From Tetrahymena thermophila SB210 (taxonomy: Eukaryota; Ciliophora; Oligohymenophorea; Hymenostomatida; Tetrahymenidae), in contig NW_002476236.1 in assembly GCF_000189635.1 (NCBI RefSeq), positions 1 to 64,000 on the forward strand: a DNA stretch of 64,000 nt, written 5' to 3'. The position numbers and the translations under genes are program-made. Position 1 is the first letter of the stretch; each line of letters begins with the position of its first letter. The notes below the pieces were generated by a model. The model ran no database searches, had not been told where the DNA came from, and saw only the letters and a list, made by a program, of their open reading frames with translations. Shown in pieces: positions 14,262 through 26,905 of this stretch.

Positions 14262-15116
14262 ATGTACAACAAAAATAAACAAAATGATAGATCCATCCCA
14301 GTATTATTTATAAGTTATGGCTATGTTCCTTTATATTAAAATCATAAACTAGCTCCAGAATTTATTTAAAATTTGCAAATGATAGGTAGCTATTTGAGAA
14401 ATTACTATAAAATCAACAATATTATAGCTATATCTGCTCATAAATGTCTTAAGGGAACCTTCCTAGTTAGCTAATCGGATTAGCTGAAGATATCGCATGA
14501 CCATCCATTTGAATTTTATTATGATATTGAAAAGATTATAAAGAGTAGTTCGTAAATATCATCTCTAGTTATTAACTTGTTAAGAGCTTATTAAATAGAT
14601 GCATAACCAGATTAAAGTGGAACAATAGATAGCAGCATATGGGGGCCTCTTTAAATTATGTTCCCTGATCTTGATTACCCAGTAGTTTCTATTTCAGTTA
14701 ATAAAAATTATGATCCAGAAACTCACTTGAATATTGGGAAATTATTGGAAGAATATAAATCTAAGGGATCTTTAATAATTTGTTTTGGAGGAATTACACA
14801 GAATATTCACTAATTTTATGAAGCCTTAGTGGATGAAAAAAAAGTTAAAGAACCATTAGCTTACAATTAGTTTGACGGTTGGTGTAAAAAAGTAATAGAA
14901 ACTATGAAAGGAAAAGATCGATAAGCTAAAATTATGGAATACTTTAAACATCCACATTTCAACAAAGTCCACCCTACTTAAGAACACTTTATGCCTGTTT
15001 TAGTTGCAATAGGGGCTTCTGGTTCTTGCCCTGGAAAAGCCTTTCATTAATAAATGTTTAAAAAGTGCATGAGTCTATCTAGCTATATTTTTGAAGAAGT
15101 TGTATATTCTTCATGA
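14262..15116 (+). CDS. LigB/DODA-family protein, probably inactive
   Basis: Intronless 284-residue frame of the 4,5-DOPA extradiol dioxygenase / LigB family (about 260-280 residues in bacteria and plants). The family layout is clear: VLFISYG near residue 15, AISAHK at 56-61, SIWGPLQIMFPDLDYPVVSIS around 125-145, HLNIGKLLEEY, a GG-containing strand at 176-177, and EHFMPVLVAIGASG from residue 241. In active members the metal is held by histidines of an HG motif, an SAHW motif and an EHYLP motif, with further active-site histidines in DHGSWG and VHNL motifs. Here the first is Tyr19 (SYG instead of HG), the SAH histidine (His60) and EHF histidine (His242) remain, the DHG position reads DSS, and the VHN position reads TQN (Gln180). 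So one of three metal ligands and the usual catalytic histidines are missing. The fold is probably kept but the classic ring-opening reaction is unlikely. The start ATG at 14262 is the first in frame after spacer DNA. Confidence 0.85.
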
Positions 15117-15543
15117 AATTAATAATAAATATTTAATTTATTAGTAAATTATACAAAAGTTATATAAAATTATATCTTTTTTATTTAGAGTTAATAAAAA
15201 TAATATAATTATTTTAAAGTATTTACAAATAAATTGGTATTAGCTTTTTGAGATGAAGTATGTATACATAATATATGTAATTTAAACATAACTGAATTTC
15301 CAATTCCGCTTACTGCATTAATTTTTTAAAATTGTTAAGTTAATTAAGAAATTAATGGTTAATACATACATAACACCTGATTACAAAAATAAAAATCAAT
15401 TATAATTAAAACATAATTTGATTTTAAAATCAATTATTTTTTTTTGATTGAATTATTATCTAATTACATTATTTAATTGAAAGATTGTTCATATAGTTTT
15501 TGAAATTAACATTTTTTTATTTATTTATTTATTTAGATATATC
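15117..15543. other. Convergent spacer
   Basis: 427 bp between the stops of two converging genes. AT-rich, with several T runs and a TTTA-type short tandem repeat near 15515-15535. No gene or structured RNA was recognised. Confidence 0.5.
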
Positions 15544-16559
15544 TCATTCTTCAATGACTGAATTAAAATATTAATAAAGTTCCTTACGAACAGAGTCCAT
15601 GTTATCGATTAACTTTTTATTTAGAGAATAATTATTATTAACCTATTATTTAGATTGCTAGATAAACATATTTATTATTTAGTTTTTATCAGAGAACTAT
15701 AACTTAAATTTTAGAAGCTTTTAAATTGATATTTCAAAAAAATGATTATCTTGAGGATTCAAGTTTTATTTGCCACTTAACTTGCGTCTTTAGTGTAATA
15801 AGAAATCAGCATCTTCTTTCATATTACTAAATTCGAGATCTTTACATGAAATGTTAAAGTGATTATATATTTATTCACGATATTTTTAAATATCTATCTT
15901 TTATTTATTTAAATCTTCTTTGATCTAAAAGCAGATAATTTTTAATTGAGAAATAACACTCTTCAAATTTTAGTTATATATGCCCATTTATTTGATTTTT
16001 TTATTTTATTTTGATTCTATCAATTCTATATTTTTAATTTGAATTATTTTTTTATGGAATAAATTTTACTTTTTTTAATTAACAACAAGCTTTTATTAAT
16101 TCAGTTCACTCTTATAACTTTAATTTATTAAAAATAGGGGATATTTAATTACTATTTCTATGCACCTTACATCCTATTTATTAACAAATCTGCTTGTTCG
16201 AGTGATTACTTTTAATTCCATAATATTAAGAATAACTTGTAAGTGGATTGTATACCAATTTCCAAATAAACCACAAACTTTAGAATAATAATAAATATTT
16301 ACTAATACTAGCTCAGATAAAAATTGGAAAAATATTTCCTATAAATATATTACATTTTTATAATTCCTTTTTATTAATAAGCCTCTCCGTATAATTATTT
16401 TATTAAATTTCTTTAGAAACTAATTAGTAAGTTAATTTATAATAAATTTTTCATCAAATATTAAATTTATTACTTTATTTAGTATAAATCATCTAAGTAA
16501 AATCTTTGAGATTCAGGCTAATATCTTAACATTAATTCATATATTTTATAGTCTATCAT
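15544..16559 (-). CDS. Unknown protein, exon structure uncertain
   Basis: I do not recognise this gene. The 3' half is clear: on the minus strand one frame runs open from about 16440 to the TGA at 15544-15546 and reads as ordinary protein. It contains SKVCGLFGNWYTIHLQ, then a Lys/Gln/Ile-rich stretch and an alpha-helical, Gln/Lys/Asn-rich C-terminus ending SVIEE. The proposed start (ATG at 16557-16559) opens a short exon, MIDYKIYELMLRYQPESQ, in a different frame, so at least one intron, probably within 16380-16480, must join the two; the exact junction could not be fixed. The C-terminal third looks helical, possibly coiled coil. No signal peptide or membrane helix is obvious. It faces the coiled-coil gene at 17534 across a 1-kb divergent spacer. 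Confidence 0.5.
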
Positions 16560-17533
16560 TTTTTAAGTTTTTTAATTTATTAATATAAATATAATAAATT
16601 TTTATACAAACATTAATTTTCATTTTATTTTTTTAACAAAAATAAATGATAATAAGCTTAATAATTTATATTATTAATTAAATAGCTTTTATACGAATTC
16701 TATTTTTTTTATCAAACTTCTTGATAATTAAGTAAGCTAGTATTTAGCATATTAAATAATCAATAGTTGTATGAAATACCAAATTTAAAAAATTGAGTTT
16801 GCAAAAGTTCAATTTGTAAAAAAATAAAAAATAAAATAAATATTATTAATAATAAATAAATAAATAAATAAACTATTTAGCTCAAATAAAATTAATCTAA
16901 ATGTAAAAAATAGTTAATTGAAGTAAAAAATTAAATATTTTGAATCAATTTTATTTTTTAGAAATAATGAAATTTTTTAGTATTTTGGTTAAGGTTTTTA
17001 ATATTTAATAACTATTATAGTTATTAAAGAAAGCTTACTACTATTTAATTTCATAAAATAAATATATCAATAAAACAAAAAGTTAATTGACTAAAATTAA
17101 CATAATTTTTTATTGCTAATTTTTTTGGAAAAAAAAGTGTTAATTAATTAGTTAGTTAATAAAATTAATTTTTAAAAGGATTTATTATTAAAAACATTAA
17201 AATTAATTAAATATTTGTTAAATAAATGAATTTCTATTAGTTGAATATTAATATATTCAGTGATTAAAAAATAAATAGTTATTTTAATTACTTTTGAAAA
17301 TATTTAAAGTTTTACAATAGTTAATTGAATTATAAATTTTAATATTTTAATTTTAGTGAATATACACATAAAAAAAACAACAGAAATTGATAATAATAAT
17401 AATTAATAAAATATAATTGTTATCTTATATTCATTTAAATCATTAGTGATTAATTAGCATTACAAATTTATTATAAAAAGTAGATACTATTTTTTTCGTT
17501 AACAAAAGATATAAAATTGACTTAGTAAAGTAA
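16560..17533. other. Divergent promoter spacer
   Basis: 974 bp of AT-rich DNA separating two divergently oriented start codons, so both promoters should lie here. It contains simple AT repeats such as the AATA-type run near 16850-16870. No coding segment is convincing. Confidence 0.5.
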
Positions 17534-18212
17534 ATGGCTGATTACGATAATTAATATGATCATTATGATATGACTGAAGTAATGAGGCAGTAAAATTAAG
17601 CTGAGTTAGAGCTTTCAGCAAAATTACCTATTAAAAATCATCTAGAGAGACTTGATGTAACTAAATTAATCATTCATTATTTCACATATATTTAACATTC
17701 TCCATAAAAGCAAAGTCAACTTTCCCAATAGAAAAAGAAAAAAGTTGAGTTAAGTTATAATTTGTTTCATTTAAATTGTAAAGTTGTTGAAATTCAATAA
17801 ATTTTAAGAAATAATTTCATAATGATTGAGAGATAAAAATTTTACATTTTAAAGTTGAACATAATTAATTGTAATTTATTATTTGTTTTAGATGACTTTA
17901 GAAAATCTGCTTAAAGATTTAGAAGATAGTAAAAAAGACCTCTAGTCGTTAAGAAATGATGTAGTAAGTTTAGGACATTTAAATAATGATTAATGCTCTG
18001 AATTAAGTAGATTTGTTATGGATGAAACTCTTAGATTAGCTAAAGATTTTAGAAAATTAACAAATATCGAACAAGATGAGTGCACCTATTTAAAGTAATA
18101 AGTAAATTAGCTTACTTAGGATAGAATCCGCCTTCAATAGAACACTTTAGTGTTAGAAAATAGAGTAAATGAAACTGAAAAAGATGTAGGCTTTAGACAT
18201 ATGTACGATTGA
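17534..18212 (+). CDS. Small coiled-coil protein
   Basis: Two-exon gene of about 175 residues. Exon 1 starts MADYDNQYDHYDMTEVM and contains KLPIKNHLERLDVTKLIIHY, then a basic Gln/Lys run. A 148-nt intron (17744-17891, phase 0, GTTGAG..TTTTAG) joins it to exon 2, which begins MTLENLLKDLEDSKKDL and runs as a nearly continuous amphipathic helix to TGA at 18210-18212. The helical part has the heptad look of a coiled coil (LKQQVNQLTQDRIRLQQN, then TLVLENRVNETEKDV). The overall look, a short N-terminal globular piece plus one coiled coil, is common among axonemal and basal-body proteins, but I cannot assign a family. The start is the first ATG after the spacer and gives an acidic/Tyr-rich N-terminus. 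Confidence 0.75.
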
Positions 18213-19628
18213 ATTAATATTTATTTTTTTTGTTATGTATATATAGTAATATTAAGATAGTTTACAATGTAGTTAAAAATTATGCATTATTTATTTATTT
18301 ATCTTCAAATTTCAAAAAAGCAGTTTTAACTATTTAAAATAATTTTGCTTAAAAAACCATTTTATTTTTTACTTTTGAATTAGAATGAAAATTTCAACGA
18401 AAGATAAAAATAATAACCAACATTTATAAAATCTATACTTTTAAACCAAATTTACACAAAGTAAAATTATAGATTAAATTAAATTATATACTTTCAACAC
18501 TAATTTAAAACTTCAGAAGAACATAAATGGCAATAAGTTCAAAATATTATTTATGTATTTATCTAGTTTTTATGCTAATGCTTTATATTATGTATTATTT
18601 TAATTATTAAATATTTAAACAAATTTATTCTTTCTTAAGCTAGCCATAAAATTATATATTTACTATGCTCCTTCAATAACTTAAATATCTAAACTTTTAC
18701 TCCTTTTATAATTAATTTACTTCAATTGTTAGAATAAATACTATTTATATGAATAGCTATTTTTATAAAAATAAATAATATTAATTTTATTTTTATTCCT
18801 GTTTTTGCATAGATTTTAGTTTATTATTTAACAATCACTGAAACTACAAATATATAAATAAAAGAAGTTATATTTATTGCTTTTTTATTTCAATTTATAA
18901 ATTATGTATTTATTATAAATGGTAATATCTGTTCTCATTTTTACTTTGGTTGTGTTAACTATAAAATTATTTGAAATTAACAAACTTAATAAATAAGTAA
19001 AAATAGCAATTGATGATTTTTAATGGTTTTGGAAGTTAATTGAAAAATAGGAAAAATTATTAATCAATTATTTCTCAACTAATTTTAAAAAATAAGAGTA
19101 TTTATATATTTTAAATTATTTACTGTTATTATTATTTTAGATAAATAATAAATATAATTCTTTTAAACACTCAAAAAAAAGTTATTTTATTATATCCATA
19201 AAATATAAATTAAATAAAATGTTAACTTTTATAAAATCAGACTTATAAATTTTAGATTATTTTTCTTTGGAATTAAAATTTAACTTTAAAATAATAATTA
19301 AAGTATTTAAATAACAAAATCTCTTTGTAACAATAACCTTGGTACTTTTAATTCTATCCAAATAATTTTTTGATTCAAACTATCATGTGAAAATTAAAAC
19401 ATGCATTCTATTGAGTTAACTTTTAACTAATTTATTTATCTCATTTGTAAAATAGGATTTAATAGTATTATGATGTGTTTACAAATGGTATCATTAAATT
19501 TAATTAATAGATTATCAATTTTATCGTTTAAAAATAAAAATACTGATTAATATTTAAATAAATAAATAATTTCAAAATTTAATAAAATCAAATAAATTTA
19601 ATTGGAAATTTGTTTCAAATTAAGAGAT
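18213..19628. other. AT-rich spacer
   Basis: 1.4 kb without a supported gene; very AT-rich on both strands, with no frame that shows conserved motifs or a composition shift. It must hold the 3' end of the coiled-coil gene and the promoter of the following membrane-protein gene. Confidence 0.5.
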
Positions 19629-21935
19629 ATGGAGAGCATAGTTACAGGAATCGTTTCACTTATATTTAAAATACTTGATAAATATGTTGTTTATAATATG
19701 GCTGTAATTCACTCTAATTATAAGTAGCATTTTTTGCTTCAAATTTAACATTTTTTATAATTAATAGACATCATCAATTATACCTAAGTTAAGTCTATTT
19801 TGTATTTTCGCTCTGATAGAATTTATAATTGTTTTCTCAGTTTTAGAGAATATATTGGAAGATGTAATTAAGGCTTGCTTTAAATTTTACAGGAATCAAA
19901 CTCCTCTTTCTTCTCATCTAGATATTTAAAGCTTTATTACCCTTTTAATTACTGTACATTCAGTTATTAACAAAGTAGAAAATTAATTTCTTATATTATA
20001 ATGGATGATTTTAATGTAAATTTAAAAATAATATAGGCCTTAATATATTCAGGATACGGTTTTTTTGATTCATTTTTAATTTCTCTAGCAGTATTGTTTG
20101 GGGTTATAATATTTATACTTGAATAATATAATTTCATTTATAGATTTGTTTCGTATGATGAAAAGAAAGCTATAATTAGTAAAAAGTAGAAAATAGAAGA
20201 TTCCTATGGTTAAAATAATTAAGATTCTTTTGTTGTTATTTCTTTTGAAGAAGAAAAATCTATTTCAAATAGGATACAAACTTAAAAAGATAAAAAAGCA
20301 AATCAAAAGACAGCAGATAAATAAATTTACAGCAACTAAACTGTCTAAATAACTCATTTATATTGGGTTTTAAATATAATTTATTTAATCTTTATAAAAT
20401 GGATGCTTAAAAAGTATATTGATTCTTCAACAAGCGATTTTTAAAAATTTAAATTTATGCTTGTTGATTTCTTTTTTTTATATCCAATACTATCTGGAAG
20501 CCATAAAATACAGAGTATATAACTATAAGGGGTTTTAATATTAAACATCTTATCTTAATGTTTTCTTGTAAATATCTAGGAGGTTCATATCTTAATAACT
20601 TATATTGCATTAGTTTTTATCGTCAAAAAATATGGTAAAAGCATTCTGAATTTAGTGATAAGTATATTAGTATTGGTTTATTTAAATGATTTCATATTGC
20701 AGTTTATCATTCATTAAACAAGAATGCACTTTTCGATTAAAATAATTTTTAATATTATTGGACTCTCTATGCTATGCTTCTTTTATAGAGTATCACACGA
20801 AGGTTTGATATATGCTTCATTTTTACCTGCTATTTAGTTTATTTTATTTATGATATGGTTCTTTGTGTTTGTTTTTCATATTGAAAAGCAAGTTTACTCA
20901 ACTTAAAGCTATTTGACTGATTTGATAAAAGAGTAAGCTGGCTTAATAGTGCTGCTAAATTTTGAGATTGCAATTTTAAATAAGATTAGCAATAAAATAA
21001 GTAATTACCTATATTAGATCTAAAATACTATGTAACATCAATATTAGCAGAATATAATCTTTGAAATTTTAGTATATTATTTAATTTTTAAATTGTTTTT
21101 TTAGTTAAAATTAAATTTATCAAAACAGAATGACAATGTCTTCTAAATCATTTGGTACCAAGATCCTCTAATGAAAATGTCTCTAAAAAAAATGAATACC
21201 TTATAATTCTATGTTTGCTTTGCGTTCATGCACTTATTCTTTGGTTCTTCAAATATGTATTCTTTCAACTATCTTTAAATTTTTTCAAATTAAGATCTAT
21301 ATATAGTGTATTTAATAAAATTAATCCATTATTTTCTATTACTAAAATATCAGGTTTTCATTCATAGCTTTCTAAGTTATAATGAATCCATATTTTTGGA
21401 TAAGTAGCTTTCAGAATAAGAGATACTTTACTTTTATAATTGTTACATTTAGCTATGTTAGCAAGTATATGTTAAATAAAGGATTTCATTTTATATTGAA
21501 ATACTTGATTAACTGTACTTTGGTGATTTTCTCATGGAAAAAAAGTTTACTGGCAAATCTAATTCCTGTAATATTTGAGAATTACACACAAATTATGTCA
21601 TAAGAGAACAGCAGGTTTCAAATAGTTAATGCTAAGAGCAATGACTATACTAGTAACTGGGAGATATTTATTGTATCTGTTTCTTTCCTTTCTGCAATAG
21701 GGTTTTTAGTATCCAATTCTCTTATAAATAATATAACGAAAAGAATTAGAGTAATTAATGATTTATTTTAAAGATAATTATTTCATTTTATTTATTAAAA
21801 AAATAGGATTTGCTAGTCCCATTTATGATTTACTTTTTGATTTTCTAAGATTCAAGCTCATAATCTAAATATATATGCTTGAATTTTATGCTTTCATTTG
21901 TATAAGATTTGGGTATACTAACTAAAGATATGTGA
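19629..21935 (+). CDS. Multi-pass membrane protein, unknown function
   Basis: Open frame from ATG 19629 reads as a large integral membrane protein: MESIVTGIVSLIFKILDKY, a polar loop, then hydrophobic segments such as FLISLAVLFGVIIFILE, a charged cytoplasmic-type linker (about 20160-20340) and further helices (VLNIIYLIFIKWMLKKY, MIWFFVFVFHIEKQ). This frame is open to at least 21060. Downstream the frame must change by splicing. A good intron is 21306-21367 (GTGTAT..TTCATAG), joining a hydrophobic exon (EYLIILCLLCVHALILWFF) to MNPYFWISSFQNKRYF. A second is about 21750-21808 (GTAATT..AAATAG), joining NNITKRIR to DLLVPFMIYFLIFQ, with stop TGA at 21933-21935. The junction near 21070-21150 is unresolved. 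There are roughly ten membrane helices in all. I recognise no family. It precedes, in the same orientation, another membrane protein gene; the two look like the large poorly conserved membrane-protein families common in Tetrahymena. Confidence 0.65.
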
Positions 21936-22421
21936 TTAATATTTATAAAACGAGTAATAAATTAAAATAAGGGAAGATTGATTTATGTTTTTTATATATA
22001 TAAAATTTGGAGTATTTTTTATATATATTTGAGCTCAAAGTATTTTCTTTTGGATCCCTTTTTAATTTAAGTAACCTTAATTTTTTTGGAATATAATATT
22101 TCCAAATGTATAGAATTAAATTGTAAAAAATAGCTTTGAAAAATGTTTGTGGAATAATTGAAATAAATTTAAAACCATTAGTTTTGATATATTTTTGTAA
22201 ATTAATGAGACTCTCTTAAAAAAATTAATATAATTTCTTGTTATTTAATTAATTAATTAAAAAAGCTGAAAAAGCGAATTAATTATACCTACTATATAAA
22301 AATATATTAAGTAAAGAATTTAGCAGTTAACTATAAGATAAATAAGTTGTCTTGATAAGATACCTTACAAATACTTTACAATTTTACTTATAAATATTTT
22401 TTATTCTGATAGATTTTTTTG
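21936..22421. other. AT-rich spacer
   Basis: 486 bp between two membrane-protein genes on the plus strand. Contains ATATAT-rich stretches and a TTAATTAATTAATT run near 22248. No gene seen. Confidence 0.5.
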
Positions 22422-25400
22422 ATGTCATCTTAGAATTATATATCATCTAAAAATAATGTAAACGCATAAAACTAAAATCCCTTTTCAAGTTAACAATCTT
22501 AAATGCATCCTAGCACAGAATATTATGACTATTAAACAGCTTAGTTTATTAAAACCCATACACATATATAGAATAATAATAATATAAACACTTTAATAAC
22601 TAACAGCAACAATAATATCAATGGTAACTTAAATGGAGCTAATACATTTTTAGCAAATAGTTAGCAATCTTCTTCAAATTAAAATAAAAAATCAGTTGCT
22701 TCAAAAAAAAATTCAATAGGTAATAGAGAGAAAATTGAACCTATGATGACAGCTAGCATAAACCATATGATAATTAACAACTAAAGTATGTGCTAAGGAT
22801 TGAATGAAGAAAGTATGGAGAAATCAAACATTAGTTAATTTGCTGGTGTTAATAATGCAGCAAACCAAAAGGTTGAGTAGTTTTTATTGAAAAAAAAATA
22901 AGAAAAGAGTAGATTTAAAGAAGTTTTAAGAAGTAGAAACATATTATTTTTAGCAATAATAATTTTTGTTTATTAAGCAGATACAATTTATATACATACC
23001 TAAACAATTAAGAACATAGAGATTAGCCTAGCTTCTAAAATATTTCTTTACATATTGATTATATTATAAACTACTATTGCTATTTTGTTCATTCTTTTAG
23101 GATGTAAAAAATAAGACTATTGTTAAATAATTTTAAAGTAGAAATAGAGCTATTTTGGAATATCATAAATCGTATTAATAATTGCTTATTATGAAAGTGT
23201 GTCTATAGCACTTGGAGTCGTAGATGTTGTATAAAATTAAATCACTGATGAATAGGAAATCAACTTAAAGATAGTTCTTTTTCGCTTTTTTAATATTTTA
23301 ATTTTAAATGCATCTTACTCATTTCTTATAAGAACTCATAGATTTAAGTTATTTATTTATGCTTCTTAATTGATTTACTTTCCTCTCCGTTTTTTCATGA
23401 TCAGTTTAAAGGGTAATTACATATAATTTTTAGTTGTACTGACTGCATTTGTAGGATTATATTTTTAATCAAAGTTATTAAATGAACATATCAGCATTAA
23501 AAAGTAAATTTTAATATCAACAAAATATCAGAAGCTAATTAGCGGAACAAATTTTACATTAAACAACAAAAATATTACAGCTAATAACAATAACGTCATT
23601 AATAATATGAATAATAATGCAAACTCTTAAAATAATAATTCGAGTAATAATAAAAACTAAAATGCTGGTAGTTATTTGTAATAAAGTAACAAAGGATCGC
23701 CTCCTGAAAAAGATGAAATCTAAGATCTTTTAAATAAGTAAAGTTTTAATAATTTCAATAACAATTAAAGCATTTAAGGCTTTTAAGTATCATATCCTTT
23801 CATATCTTATCATTAGTCTCAGTAAGGAAGTCAGTTACAAAAGTAATAATCCTTAGGGTAAAATATGAATACTTATTACAGTTAAAATAAAATTGAGGTA
23901 TAAAATATAAACAACACTAATAATAATTAGTTGGTTTCATATAATTCTCTCAATGGTTCTTTAATAAACTTAGAGAAACCTGCTACCTTGCTTGAATAAA
24001 ATAACCACAGCTCATAAATAATATTCAATAATAAGAGAAGTTAGTTTGGATAAACACAAAGCTCTTAACATATACAGAGCGGTTTTGATTTAAATAATAA
24101 TTTTATTAGTAATGTCACTCCTATTTAAAATTAAATAATTAACTAAGGAATATAAAACATTATAAAATCTGAAAAAATGCATTAAATGAGTAAAATTTCT
24201 GAGTAAGATTTTGAGAATGATTTCTCCAAAAATCATTATAATACCTCAAATCAAATGTAAAATTTTACTCAAAATGGATAGAGTATGGTGGAGCAAAAAT
24301 CGTTGATTGAATAAGTTATTGAAGTAGATGGTATTGTCGTTTTTGATCAAGAAACACAAAATGTCATTTTCGCTAACTAGAATATATTGGTGTTATTAGA
24401 AACAGATGTGAATAGAGTACTTTAAGAGGTTATGTCCCTAAAGTAGTTACACGTATCAGTTGATGACAAATCTAATAAAGAAAATCTTGAATATTCAAAT
24501 ACTTTCTTGCTAAAAAACTTACTCAAAGGTAATAAATGCATTTTAAAGTTACTAATTTAATAAATAAATAAAACATTTTAAAGAAATTTTATTATTTTTA
24601 TTTTTTTTTAAATGATTTTTTATTTTTAACAAGATAACTCTATAAATCTTTTAAATGCATCTCCAGCAATTGGCCCTTAAAATAATTCAACAAAAATGTC
24701 TAATAAAATAGGAAGTAATCCATAACTAAATAGAGTTATCGAAGAAGAAAATGAATAAGACTTTAGTCCTTAATTAATAGTCAAAGGAGAGGTTGTTAAA
24801 CAAGAGGGTGGTAAAGTAGAGTAAGTTAATTTGTTTAATTTTTCTGAAAATATGGTAGAAGAGTTAAGCAAACAAGGAACAGATAAGAAATCTTTATCTA
24901 TGTTGGCTTCGGGAACATAAAGCAACTAAGTTAAAAATCATCAATAAAATAAGCAAAAATACCCTAAATCTAAATCTCATGTTTACACTAAGTCTCGCTC
25001 TTAAAATTACAAAGCAAATCCGTTCTATTTATCTCCAAATTAAGAATTATAGCCTGATGAAGACGAAGGAGTTTCAGGAACAAAAACACATAAAAATGAA
25101 TCCACCTTTAAAAAATTATCCTGCGATAATACACATTAGAATCCTATATCAAACTTTGATTTACCCTCTTATGTACAAAATAATTATGATGGATAATCGT
25201 TCCTACAAAATAGATAGTTAAGAGAATCTCAAGATTTTCAAATCCCTTCCTTTATTTCTTCAATTTCACACATGTAAATTCAATTCTTTCTTACATTTCT
25301 AAAATAAGAATAATAAATAAATAAAAATGAAAATTTTATTGCAAAAGACCTCGTAAAAATACAAACTAAGGAAGCTACACAACTTTTGAAAGGGAGAGAA

Positions 25401-26905
25401 CTAACACACTGAAAGATATTATGGATGATGTAAGATCTAAGAGTGGAACCTTTTTGGCTTAATAAAGAAAAAGCACTATGACCTAGCAAAGGAAAAAAAC
25501 TCTTAATAATAAGAAGTAGCTAAACTATTCCTAATAGCCAGAAACAGTTATAAATAATATGGTTTTGTGTAAGGAAAACACATAGAAAATTTATGTGATG
25601 AAATATTCAATAGTGGAGCATGCAGGTAAAGTTTTACACATCATTACAATTAGAGACTTATCAAATGAAATTTTTGAGTAAATTCTCGATAGGCAAAGTT
25701 CAGTTTTAATAGATGAACTGTACAGATATTTGAATTTCACTGAGATTTCTCAAATTCTTGGAAAATCTTTAAAATAAATTAAAAGCTTAAAATACCAAAT
25801 TCAAATAAATGACTATAAGCAATTTATTTCACCTTTAAAGCTTAATTTAAAATTATATAAATACTTAATGAGTGATATTTTTGACATACGATCTCTATAA
25901 CATAGATCATTTGTTCTTAATAAGGACTATTTTGATTTATAACAAGAACTCATTAATGCTAAAAAAATGACAGAAAAGTTAAGAAATGATATTGTATTTA
26001 ATTTTTATTATGATAAAATGATCCCCATTTAGATATTAAATGACAAAGAGAGAATTTCTCAGATTTTAATGAATTTATTAGTAAATTGTTGCAAATTAAT
26101 AAAAAATAATAAAATCTTTTTGAAAGCTAAGCTATGCAAGGATTAAAGCCAAGTTAAAATTATAATTTAAAACAGAGAATTAAAAAAGTCATAAAAGGAG
26201 CTAATTTTAAAATCTTATCAAAGTCGTCTTAATTCTCTTGGATATCATTTTTTTATTAGTAACTTATTGGCAAAATAAGTATCCAATTAAATTCATAAGC
26301 TTGAAATTATTAGTAATAAATAAGAATATGTTAAATTTAAGTTTTTTATTTACTTATTCACTCATGCTAGTTAAGATATTTCGTAAATAAATCTAATTAA
26401 ACCTTCTTTAAGTACAAACCCTCAACAAGGAAAATCGAATAATACAATGAGCAACGAAAACAAAAACTAATCAAATACACAATAGTAATAATACATTAAT
26501 AGTTTATCACATTTAGATATAGATATAGACGATTAAAATGAGGAAGACAAAAAGGAATTAACTTAAAGAGAAGAAAATAAAATTGATGAAAGTCCTCCTA
26601 CTCATCTAGACAAAGGTCAGATTAATATAACATCAAATATCATTAAAGATTCAAAAAACAGTTCTAATGACAATAATCAAAAATCAGAGCCATCAGGTAA
26701 TTAGTAAAAAAGTAACAAAAAAACCCTTCAGCTGAATTAAGAATAATAACAAGTTTTTAACTAAGATTTTAAAAGTTTAAAGACTATTTCTAACGAAGGT
26801 ACAGAAATTAGTGAGCAGATTGATAAACAAAAAATCAAAGATTTTGATAATTTTTAAGCAAATTTTCCTATGAAATTTATATCAGATCTATAATAATAAA
26901 TTTGA
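22422..26905 (+). CDS. Membrane PAS / histidine-kinase-like protein, degenerate
   Basis: Large protein (roughly 1,400 residues) with an Asn/Gln/Ser-rich N-terminus (MSSQNYISSKNNVNAQNQ), then about six membrane helices between 22940 and 23480 (for example ILFLAIIIFVYQADTIYIH and FLVVLTAFVGLYFQ). A very Asn-rich linker follows, then a PAS-like segment at about 24290-24530 (VVFDQETQNVIFANQNIL), more linker, and a second part containing MKYSIVEHAGKVLHIITIRD. The C-terminal region holds an ATPase N-box-like motif, NDKERISQILMNLLVNCCKL (about 26040-26100), the signature of histidine-kinase ATPase domains. The phospho-accepting H-box and the glycine-rich ATP-lid motifs (DxGxG) are not evident, and the tail is again low-complexity polar. 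So it resembles a transmembrane sensor histidine kinase that has probably lost kinase activity. Introns at about 24529-24633 and 25275-25349 are well supported. Stop TGA 26903-26905. Confidence 0.75.

Noticed and set aside
24979-25221. Plus-strand 80-codon frame
   Set aside because: Shifted frame within the histidine-kinase-like gene; the correct frame continues through its polar linker.
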